A program made the position numbers and the translations under genes. The notes under the pieces were generated by a model. That model was not told where the DNA came from. It worked only from the letters and a program-made list of their open reading frames with translations, and searched no databases. DNA of 42,463 nucleotides from CAYVCG01 sp964449985 (GTDB lineage Bacteria > Bacillota > Clostridia > Lachnospirales > WRAX01): positions 1-42,463 of the forward strand of contig CAYVCG010000009.1 in assembly GCA_964449985.1 (NCBI GenBank), given 5' to 3'. This document shows positions 1 through 7,900 of this stretch, one piece after another (position 1 is the first letter of the stretch; each line of letters begins with the position of its first letter).

Positions 1-4
1 GCAT
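1..4 (-). CDS. Start of a leftward gene cut off by the window edge
   Basis: On the minus strand an AGGAGAG ribosome binding site (about positions 11-17) is followed by 6 nt and an ATG at 4-2. Only the start codon lies in the window, so the product cannot be known. A near-consensus sigma-A promoter on the same strand (-35 at 374-369, -10 at 351-346) would give a leader of about 335 nt, which supports a real gene here. Confidence 0.4.
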
Positions 5-65
5 AATAACTCTCCTATATATATTTTATGCCCCGCATACTAAATTCATAATAATACCCATCTTG

Positions 66-221
66 CAATGGTGCAAAACGTAATTTTTGCTTAAAAGTTG
101 CGGTACAAAACGCGTTCCCTCATTCCATTTTGGCGAAAAACACGCCAAAATTGGTGGTCGGGAACGCAAGTCCCGCCGCTTGCGCTAACTTTTACGCAAA
201 AATGTGAATTATGCACCGTTG
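66..221. mobile_element. MITE-like palindromic repeat, copy 1
   Basis: A 156-bp element nearly identical to one at 20694-20851. Its ends are imperfect inverted repeats of about 35 bp, starting CAATGGTGCA and ending TGCACCGTTG. Inside are two further nested inverted pairs: GCGTTCCC (112-119) with GGGAACGC (160-167), and ATTTTGGCG (127-135) with CGCCAAAAT (143-151). The flanks are 8-bp direct repeats with one mismatch, CCATCTTG (58-65) and CCATCTTT (222-229), as expected for a target-site duplication. It has no transposase, so it would be non-autonomous and mobilised in trans. It sits between the promoter at 346-374 and the start codon at 4, so it would be transcribed as part of that leader and could fold into a long hairpin. 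Confidence 0.75.
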
Positions 222-345
222 CCATCTTTAAAAAGCGCCCATTAAACAGAGCTAGGCAAGGGATTTTGGGGCAAACGATTTGTTTACTTATAACAACACC
301 TCTTACCTAAAACTATTTAATGAACGCCTTTGTTCACCAACTAGA

Positions 346-374
346 ATTATACGTCCAAGCAATACCTTTGTCAA
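346..374 (-). promoter_or_regulatory. Sigma-A promoter of the leftward gene at the window edge
   Basis: Minus-strand TTGACA (374-369), a 17-bp spacer and TATAAT (351-346) match both consensus hexamers exactly. Transcription would start near 339, run left through repeat copy 1 and reach the ATG at position 4. No open reading frame with a convincing ribosome binding site is seen in the leader. Confidence 0.75.
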
Positions 375-445
375 TAGACAAATCAATGGGGAATAAAGAC
401 AAATAGCGGCTTTTAGAAGCTTGTTGCAATCCCTAAAAACAGCAA

Positions 446-477
446 ACCCCTGCGCCTTATTATTAAGTACAGGGGCA
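446..477 (-). terminator. Probable terminator of the GT-C glycosyltransferase gene
   Basis: Inverted repeat CCCCTG (447-452) / CAGGGG (470-475) just downstream of the stop at 512, followed on the minus strand by a T-rich stretch. The stem is only 6-8 bp, so this is moderate evidence. Confidence 0.45.
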
Positions 478-511
478 ATAAATGTTTTTTATATAATAGC
501 ATAACTAAAAG

Positions 512-2197
512 TTATTTGCTAACAGCAACATAGTAATTTCCAAACTCAAAAAACGAAAATTTATCTTCATCAAACAGTTGTTTTTGAGAATCCCTAAGAA
601 CATAAACGCAATCACCTGAGTGGTATTCAATGTTTTTGTCAGTAAAATATTTATAGCGTTCGTTATATGGAAGCTTTATATCCCCTTCGGGGCCTATGAG
701 CTGCTTCTCGCCCTGAAAATATTTTGCATCTATATCGTGATAAAACAGCGTTAGAATCTCGCTAACATAATCAGAGGTTTCAAACTGGCTATAAGCCGTT
801 ATATAATACGTATCACAATCTATAGTTTTTGCGTATTTGACGGCGTTGCCAAAATCCTTAAAAAAGCATCGATCATAAACCTTTGCATAGCTTGTAAAGT
901 ATGTGAATGAAAACATGCCAAACAAAAAGCAATAAGCCGAAACTAGAAATATTGATAAATAACGCCTGTTTTTAATAGCAAAAGCAATGCCATAGCCAGC
1001 GATAATTATTAATGGATAAAAAATAATGTTTATGCGGTTAATATTTACCTTAGTTATCAAACCTGCCCAAATAGAAATACCCAAAGCCCCAATAATACAT
1101 ACTAAGCCGAAATTATCCTTGGTTTCTCTAATTTTTTTTATTATTGCAAACAGGCCAAGAAAAACGAACGGCAGTGTGGGGATATAATATGCCCCAAACT
1201 TTGGTATGACGTTCCATGGCAAGCCATCATAGGCTCGTAAAATCGAAACATCAAATAAGGTTTTAACGTTTTGCAATAAATCATTCAGTGGCGAATCGCT
1301 AAAAAACAAAAGGTCTTTTGAGCGAACGCTACCAGGAAAGAATGGGATAGTTAAAAACGGCGTTTGTATCGTCTCCAGCCTGAAAAAGTTTATAAAAACC
1401 ATTGCAAAGATAGGCAGAGAGATTATAGTAAAAACAGCTAAGGCAATGCCTGCCTGTTTAAGGCTTATATACTTTTTCCAAAGCATATACAAGCACATAA
1501 AAAGCAGGAAAACAGGCACACTGTATAGCGCTATACCATAACAATACAGGCTAAGCGCAAAAAACGCCATAGATATATAAATATATATTTTTTTGTGTAT
1601 GCCTTTATTAAGGAAATATAAGCCAAACAGGAAAATATGCGGAAACAGGTTGCAATCCAAAACCCAGCGGCTTTGCATTATATGCCAAGGGTTTATGGCG
1701 CAGAAGGCGAAGATAATAATCGTAATAATCCTGTCCTTAGTAATTTCCTTTATAAACAAAAACAAAACAGCCAATCCCGCAATGCTTGCAATAAGCAGTG
1801 GAAGCCGTGCAGTTATTTCGTTAAGGCCAAACAGCTTTATAAACGGAACCATAAAATAAGATGCAAGCACGCTCATCTGGCCATAGCCCCATGCCGTAAA
1901 ATGAACAGGAAAGCGCATCCCAAACCGATCTGTTCCATAGTCAGCGAGAGCTTTTGCATCAACAGCCGCCATTGCCCCGTCCTGATTAAAGCCGCCGGGA
2001 ATCTCTCCAAAGCGCCAAACTCGAACGAATATAGCAATGGCTGCAATAATAATCAACGCTATGGCGTAACCCTTGCCGTCACCTATAAAAGCTTCTTTAA
2101 CATAAAGCTTCTCTTTTTTATTAATAAACACTGTAACAACAGCAACCATGCAAATCACTATAAAAATCAATAAAAGCACGTTGTTGGTTATATCCAT
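512..2197 (-). CDS. GT-C family membrane glycosyltransferase (PMT/ArnT-like)
   Basis: A 561-aa integral membrane protein with roughly ten or more hydrophobic helices. One N-terminal helix is followed by a short charged stretch, then a polytopic core and a soluble C-terminal part of about 120 residues. The loop after the second helix (GGFNQDGAMAAVDA) occupies the position where GT-C enzymes such as ArnT, PMT and GT39/GT83 relatives carry the acidic catalytic motif. The family moves sugars from polyprenyl-phosphate donors to acceptors outside the membrane. Donor and acceptor cannot be read from the sequence. It is preceded by the copper-amine-oxidase-domain gene (59-bp gap) in the same direction. 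A GAGG ribosome binding site lies unusually far (about 14 nt) from the ATG. Family call is fairly secure, function is not. Confidence 0.7.
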   Translation of the reverse strand: MDITNNVLLLIFIVICMVAVVTVFINKKEKLYVKEAFIGDGKGYAIALIIIAAIAIFVRVWRFGEIPGGFNQDGAMAAVDAKALADYGTDRFGMRFPVHFTAWGYGQMSVLASYFMVPFIKLFGLNEITARLPLLIASIAGLAVLFLFIKEITKDRIITIIIFAFCAINPWHIMQSRWVLDCNLFPHIFLFGLYFLNKGIHKKIYIYISMAFFALSLYCYGIALYSVPVFLLFMCLYMLWKKYISLKQAGIALAVFTIISLPIFAMVFINFFRLETIQTPFLTIPFFPGSVRSKDLLFFSDSPLNDLLQNVKTLFDVSILRAYDGLPWNVIPKFGAYYIPTLPFVFLGLFAIIKKIRETKDNFGLVCIIGALGISIWAGLITKVNINRINIIFYPLIIIAGYGIAFAIKNRRYLSIFLVSAYCFLFGMFSFTYFTSYAKVYDRCFFKDFGNAVKYAKTIDCDTYYITAYSQFETSDYVSEILTLFYHDIDAKYFQGEKQLIGPEGDIKLPYNERYKYFTDKNIEYHSGDCVYVLRDSQKQLFDEDKFSFFEFGNYYVAVSK

Positions 2198-2256
2198 AAC
2201 TTATTTACAAACCTCTTTCATAAAAATGATTTTCATAAGCTTTTTGTAGCAGTTGA

Positions 2257-3213
2257 TTAATCAGCAAAGATTAGGCTAAGACCAGTAGCTTCATAGCCGT
2301 TGTTTTTAGCTTCAAAGTTTATTATGATTTTAAAAGTTTTTTCCGAGACAGAAGCGTCTTTATAGTTGAATTGTGCTTGATAATAATAGCCATAAATTTC
2401 TGTTTCGTCATTTTCGTCTGTTATCGCTTTCTTCTCCAAATTCGTAACACCGTTAAATGACGACTTGATCTCATCGAAGGTTACGACTTGTTTATCGAAA
2501 GATATGTCTATCGGCACAAATATCCAGTTGCTCACCAATTCGTCCGGCAGTTCATTATTTTTGAAAAATTTTTCTGCGACTTTATCATAACTATAATCCT
2601 TATACTGCGCAATAACACCGTTGTTAAAAACGGTATAAGGCGTTCCACCGTATATAAGCTGATTGTTGTCTATCCCGCCGCATAGCTGTTTTAGCTGGGC
2701 GTATGTTTTGCCTAAATATCCTAAAATAGTCTTGTTGATAGATAAAGCCGGTCTTGGAGGAACATTGGATGCTGTTATAATGACCGAATTGGTTTTGCCG
2801 TTCCATTCCACAGATGCACCAAAGCTTTCCGCAACGGCTCTTGCAGGAACAAGTGTTCTTCCATTAACAATTTTTGGAGCAACATCAAGGTAGATGCCTT
2901 GGCCATCTTTTATAAGTATGTTGTTGCCGATTTTCATAGTAATGACGGTATTACCTTTTGTTGCAATAGCGGTTTGCGTGCTTTCGTTCCAATCCACCGT
3001 TGCGCCCATGGCTTCAAAAATAGCACGCATAGGAACCAGAATCCGGCCATTGTCATTAATCGGGGATTGATCAAATACGATAGGAGAACCGTTTAAGAGG
3101 ACACTAATATTAGAGGAAAACGCTGTTGCCAAGGAACAAGCGAACACAAGCAAGAACGCAACAGAAACCACCAACAATCTTAAAACAGCGTTACGTTTTT
3201 TTCTAACATCCAT
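2257..3213 (-). CDS. Secreted protein with copper amine oxidase N-terminal-like domain
   Basis: A 318-aa protein with a signal peptide (basic start, then a hydrophobic stretch to about residue 35). Residues about 35-150 form a copper amine oxidase N-terminal-type domain (Cu_amine_oxidN1), seen in the paired GRILVPMRAIFEAMGATVDW and GRTLVPARAVAESFGASVEW segments. Despite its name this domain carries no oxidase activity and is common in Clostridia surface proteins. The C-terminal 165 residues match nothing I recognise. The start is supported by a GAAAGGTGATG ribosome binding site. It is downstream of the signalling genes but separated from them by the fold-back repeat at 3237-3382, which may decouple transcription. 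Extracellular or wall location is inferred. Confidence 0.75.
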   Translation of the reverse strand: MDVRKKRNAVLRLLVVSVAFLLVFACSLATAFSSNISVLLNGSPIVFDQSPINDNGRILVPMRAIFEAMGATVDWNESTQTAIATKGNTVITMKIGNNILIKDGQGIYLDVAPKIVNGRTLVPARAVAESFGASVEWNGKTNSVIITASNVPPRPALSINKTILGYLGKTYAQLKQLCGGIDNNQLIYGGTPYTVFNNGVIAQYKDYSYDKVAEKFFKNNELPDELVSNWIFVPIDISFDKQVVTFDEIKSSFNGVTNLEKKAITDENDETEIYGYYYQAQFNYKDASVSEKTFKIIINFEAKNNGYEATGLSLIFAD

Positions 3214-3236
3214 AAAACATCACCTTTCTTTTTATA

Positions 3237-3382
3237 GTGAATTTTAATTTAAATAGTAACAATTAACGCAAGTTCATTCAGGTGAGCGGCCAAAGATTTT
3301 TCGCCTAAATAGGCGAAAAACTTAAAGAGACGAGCCGCTTTGAATGAATAGTTAAGTTGTTACTTCTATAGATGAAATTCAC
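3237..3382. mobile_element. Fold-back (MITE-like) repeat with target-site-like flanks
   Basis: A 146-bp imperfect palindrome. Its arms share, from outside in, GTGAATTT, AGTAACAA, TTAAC, TTCATTCA and AGCGGC. The centre is a perfect 11-bp stem, TTTTTCGCCTA (3297-3307) against TAGGCGAAAAA (3310-3320), with a 2-nt spacer. TTTATA occurs directly on each side (3231-3236 and 3383-3388), consistent with a 6-bp target duplication, although AT-rich repeats can arise by chance. It is unrelated in sequence to the repeat at 66-221. It lies between the HD-GYP gene and the copper-amine-oxidase-domain gene and, as RNA, could act as a terminator or processing site. Confidence 0.6.
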
Positions 3383-3408
3383 TTTATAAATTTTAATTTC
3401 TGGTGTTG

Positions 3409-4923
3409 TTATGAAAGCAACCTTTTATAAACAGACAAAAATACGTCTACAATAACCGGGTCAAACGCTGTTCCGCTGCCTTCTTTTATAATACTTAAAC
3501 AATCATCAAGAGTAAATGCCGGTTTATAACACCTCTTGCTCAAAAGTGCGTCAAACACGTCAATTATGCTTGCGATTCTGGCTTCTATAGGTATATCAGT
3601 TCCCGCCTTTTTCGCCGGATAACCTTTTCCGTCCCAACGTTCGTGATGATAAAGAGCAATACGCCTGCCTGCCTCAAGATAGTCCACGTCTTCTCCGGCG
3701 TATTTTATAGCCGATTGCAAAACCTTGCCCCCGATTTCGGAGTGCTGTTTTATTATTTCAAACTCTTGAGGTGTTAGTGCGCCCGGTTTTAAAAGGATTT
3801 CATCAGGCATAGCAACCTTTCCTATATCGTGCAGAGTTGATGAAAGCCCAATGATTTCAATAAGGTTGTTATTAAGCTCATTTAAATATAAATCTCTTGC
3901 ATAAAGCTCCTTTGCCAAAAGCTCTGTGCCGCGGGCAATACGGAATATATGCTCGCCTGTATCTTTATCACGAAATTCAGTTATTTGAGCGAGCGACATA
4001 ACAGTTGCTTTGTGAGAATTAGTTAGGCTTCCATATAGCTTGATATTGTTTAAGCCGATAGAGATGTTATTACAAAACATCATTATCATTTTTGTTTGAA
4101 TATCAGTAAGGATATCAGATGGTTCAAGATATATGGCATATTTAACGTTATGCTTTGTGTTTATAATTTTAATAAGATATTCGTTTTCCTTATAGGTTGT
4201 ATCTATATTTTCTGATTTTGTTATGATGGATATAATATCGTCATATGATGTATTAAAGTCTCCAACCTTTGCAAGCGTTTCCCAATTACCATGGGCAGTG
4301 GATTGTGCGCAAATAATGCCGGAGCTTCTTATGTCCAGTATGCTGCTTATTTGGCTAAGGACGTTTCTTGCGTATTCGTACATAGATTGGATTTGAAACA
4401 AATCCCCAGAAACGCTTATTATCCCCTCTAAGCCGGCGCGCGTCATTTCAAGACGATGCATATCGTAATACGCTCTTAAAGCAGCGACTGTTGTCGTAAA
4501 GAGCTTATCTGAGTTAAGCTCGGTTTTTGTTTTATAATCATGCAGGTCATAATTAACGATAATCTGGCGCTCCGGAGCTTGGCCCGGCTGCCCCGTTCTT
4601 AAAATAATACGTGTGGAGGGATTGATCATTTCATCACGGAACCAGCACGCAAACTTTAGCCCGGCATCATCCGTTTCCATAACGACATCCAAAAACAAAA
4701 GGGCTATATCTGTTTCGGTCTTTAGAATTTCCTTTGCTTCCTGAGATGAGTATGCATCCAGCCACCGAATGCTCTTGTTTAAAAACGTGAACCCGGAGAG
4801 TGCAAACTTCGTCGCTTCGTGAACTGCGGCATCATCATCGACAATTAAAATGTTCCAGTGGCCTGTATGCTGGGCCACATCCTCGCTATCATCTTCCATA
4901 AAAAAATCCATCTCATCAGACAT
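3409..4923 (-). CDS. REC-DUF3369-HD-GYP response regulator (c-di-GMP phosphodiesterase)
   Basis: About 504 aa. An N-terminal receiver domain has the acidic cluster at D29-D31 and the phospho-acceptor at about D79 (LLFLDVVMETDDAG). A DUF3369 sensor-like domain occupies the middle. The C-terminal HD-GYP domain has intact HDIGK (about residue 364), a later HH pair and GKGYP (about residue 424), so it should hydrolyse c-di-GMP to pGpG and GMP. The ATG at 4923 is preferred: a TTG six codons upstream overlaps the TTGGGAGG ribosome binding site. It lies 74 bp downstream of the giant kinase fusion on the same strand, suggesting that the kinase phosphorylates this regulator. The pairing is inferred; the domain calls are secure. 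Confidence 0.9.
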   Translation of the reverse strand: MSDEMDFFMEDDSEDVAQHTGHWNILIVDDDAAVHEATKFALSGFTFLNKSIRWLDAYSSQEAKEILKTETDIALLFLDVVMETDDAGLKFACWFRDEMINPSTRIILRTGQPGQAPERQIIVNYDLHDYKTKTELNSDKLFTTTVAALRAYYDMHRLEMTRAGLEGIISVSGDLFQIQSMYEYARNVLSQISSILDIRSSGIICAQSTAHGNWETLAKVGDFNTSYDDIISIITKSENIDTTYKENEYLIKIINTKHNVKYAIYLEPSDILTDIQTKMIMMFCNNISIGLNNIKLYGSLTNSHKATVMSLAQITEFRDKDTGEHIFRIARGTELLAKELYARDLYLNELNNNLIEIIGLSSTLHDIGKVAMPDEILLKPGALTPQEFEIIKQHSEIGGKVLQSAIKYAGEDVDYLEAGRRIALYHHERWDGKGYPAKKAGTDIPIEARIASIIDVFDALLSKRCYKPAFTLDDCLSIIKEGSGTAFDPVIVDVFLSVYKRLLS

Positions 4924-4997
4924 TGATACAAAACCTCCCAAGTTATGTTGTAATATTCCGAAAGAAACGGCTGTTTCTCCTTTATCCTTTTGTAGAT

Positions 4998-7900
4998 TTA
5001 TTTATTAAAACGCACTATATCAAACGGAAGATTTATAATATAGCTTGTGCCTTTGCCAAGAGAGCTGACGCAACGCACAGTGCCGTTTAATGTTTGTGTA
5101 ACAAGTGTTAGTATTATATAAGCCCCGAGGCCGCTGCCGCCGGCATTGCGCTTTGTTGTATAGAACGGCTGGAATAGTTTTCCCAGCTGTTCTTCAGACA
5201 TTCCTCGGCCGTTATCAGTGAAAACAATCTGGGCATGGTCTCCAAGGTTCGCGACTTTTATAGTGATTTTGCATCCTTCTTTTTCCATTCCGTCAAAAGC
5301 ATGGAGCTTTGCATTCATAATAAGATTTGTAAATATCTGCGTCAAGGTTCCGGAACAGGAATATATTCTCAAATCGTCCGGCGCTATAATTTCGATAGAA
5401 TCAACTTGTTTCTTTACAGCCGGGCGAATATATTCCGCAATCATCTTTAATGTATCTTTAAGGTTTAGCTCCTCAAAAACTTCAGTAGATTGATCAACCG
5501 ATACCTTTTTAAAGTTTTGTATAAGGTTTGCTGCCCGCGTTATATTTCCGATGCTGATGGATAGCCCCTTTATCGTTTCATCCAAAAATTCTCCCAGGGC
5601 GCTTTTGCTAAGCTTTGCATCTTTAAACTTTTTGTCTATCTCCGTAGCAAGCTCTTGCATTCTCGTTATTACTGTTACGCAAACACCGACAGGCGAGTTT
5701 ATTTCATGAGCGACCCCGGCAATAAGCGCATTTAGCTGGCTTATATGCTCTTTTAGCCGTATTTCAACGGTTTTGGCATAGGTTGAGATTTCATTATAAT
5801 ATACAGCATTTTCTATTAATATTGCGGATTGGCTGCAAATAGCCATAAGCACGTTTATTCTGTCCTCAGTGAAAACCCCAGGCAACTTTGTGTTTTCGAG
5901 ATAAACCGCACCGACAAGCTTTTCCCTTGCGATAATTGACATACAAACAAAGGATTCCGGCACGTTTGTCCTTATATAAAGGTCGTCTATATAAAATAGA
6001 TAATTATCTTTTGAAGAATGGGAAACAATGGTTGTTTCTTTTTTTAACACGTTTTTTAATATATTTGTGGGAATATATTTTGGGTCTGCATTGTCTAAGC
6101 TTTCCCCAAGCTTAATGGAATAATCGTCTTTAATAAGCGATTCCGAATCAAACACGGCTTCCAGAGCCGTCATTTCTTCATTCTTTATTACAAAGAATCC
6201 TTTATTGGATCCGCTGTTTTGAACCATAAAATTTAAAAAACGCTCGCTGACACCACTTATAGACATATCGTCCGAAAGCGTTGTCATTATGCTAAGGATG
6301 GTTTCTGCATCAAGGCTTTTGTTGCTTAAATATAATGAAGAAGCATGAACAGAAGCAGACGACTTTGAAGGCATATTATCGTTATTATCCGGGGTGTCAT
6401 AAGAATATAATCTTATTCGTATGTCCAGCTCTGTGCACATTCTGCATACTTCTTTTCTGTGGTAATCGCTGTATAGCCCGACACCAATTCTCTCCCAATA
6501 CAATAACATACATTCTTCTAAAATAATAGTATCTAACACAAATTTACTACCCTCAACAAGCTTTTTTGCATCAGCATATAGATTTAATGGTTTTTGCGTA
6601 TTGCTATCATCAAGCATGGCAAGCTCACACTGGATTATCATATATTTATGCATAAAGTTTTCCGGGCATTGTTGCGCCCATTTGCGCATTATGGCTTGAT
6701 TTTTCTTTATTATAGAGATATATTCATCCCTTCTTTCAGGATAAGTATGGCTAAGCCTTGCGAGAGCCACTGAATGATAAAAATTGTTTTGAACAACCGG
6801 GATACATGCTCCTAATGCGCCGATAATCTTATTTAGGCGTTCGAATGCGCAAAGAGCCTCTTCATAGTGCCCATGTATACACAATGCATATAGCTTGTAT
6901 GAATAAAAATATGCAAGAACAAATTCATTCTCCTTGAATTCCTTCTCAAATGCTTGCTCATTGAAATACTTATCGTCAAACGAATCCGTCGAATGTGTTC
7001 TGCCCAGCAGGTTTCTAGTGTATTGGTTATAAACTGATGAAAACAATGCGATAGCGAGAGGATAGCCTGCTTTTTCTGCAAATGCTATAGCGGTCTTAAC
7101 TTCTCTTGAAAATTTAATGATGTTAACCCCTGTATATGCATAAACATCGAACAAAACATAATCGCATAATGAACCTGTATACAAGTTTCCCTCTGCGCTT
7201 GAATATCTTTTGCATGTTTCATACGCATTAACTGTTTCATCAAGAGGGTTTAGCCAATGAGAAATAGATGCCCCGTGGAACAAATATATATTTGATTTTG
7301 GCATATTATACTTGTCAGCATATTTCAAACACAAATCCGTCAGCTTATTTGCGCGCTCTGGTTGGCCTGCATCCGCAAGTATAACGGCAATAACCTCTAA
7401 AGCCTTTTTAAAATGATAGAATATCCCATGTTCGTGAGCAAGGTTATAGATTTTATGGATATAATATTCCCCAAGGCGATGATTAGACAAATACATAGAA
7501 GCAGCAAAGAATGACATAATGCTTCCGTTTTGAAGCATAGTAATATCCTTTGCGTATCCTATCGAAAGAAAGATATCAAAGTCATCATTCTCCAGATTAG
7601 CAAGAAATTCTTCACGTTCCTTTGCTATAATTTCTGTAGTATCAGTGCTCTCATCAAGTATAAGCCCGGAATGTTTTAAATATTGTTCTCCAAGCGTAAT
7701 CGTTGTTGCATGGTCAAACGCTCCAAAAAATTGTTCTATCCTTCTGTCAAACACAGTAAAACGATCTGCATCGTCAGTAATGCTTTCAAGCATAAGGTCA
7801 TAGGTGTGTGAGGATTTTTCCAGGTTCCCGGAAGAGAAATAGCATTGAGCCAAATTTAAAAATAGTTCAAACGCAAATTTATAGTTACGCTCAAACGGTT

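Noticed and set aside
98..310. Short plus-strand open frame with a near twin at 20699-20917
   Set aside because: Both frames lie in the two copies of the palindromic repeat, which explains their similarity. There is no ribosome binding site, and the frame's similarity stops at the element's ends.
1637..2173. 178-aa plus-strand open frame
   Set aside because: It is antisense to the glycosyltransferase, has no ribosome binding site and a low-complexity Asn/Lys composition.
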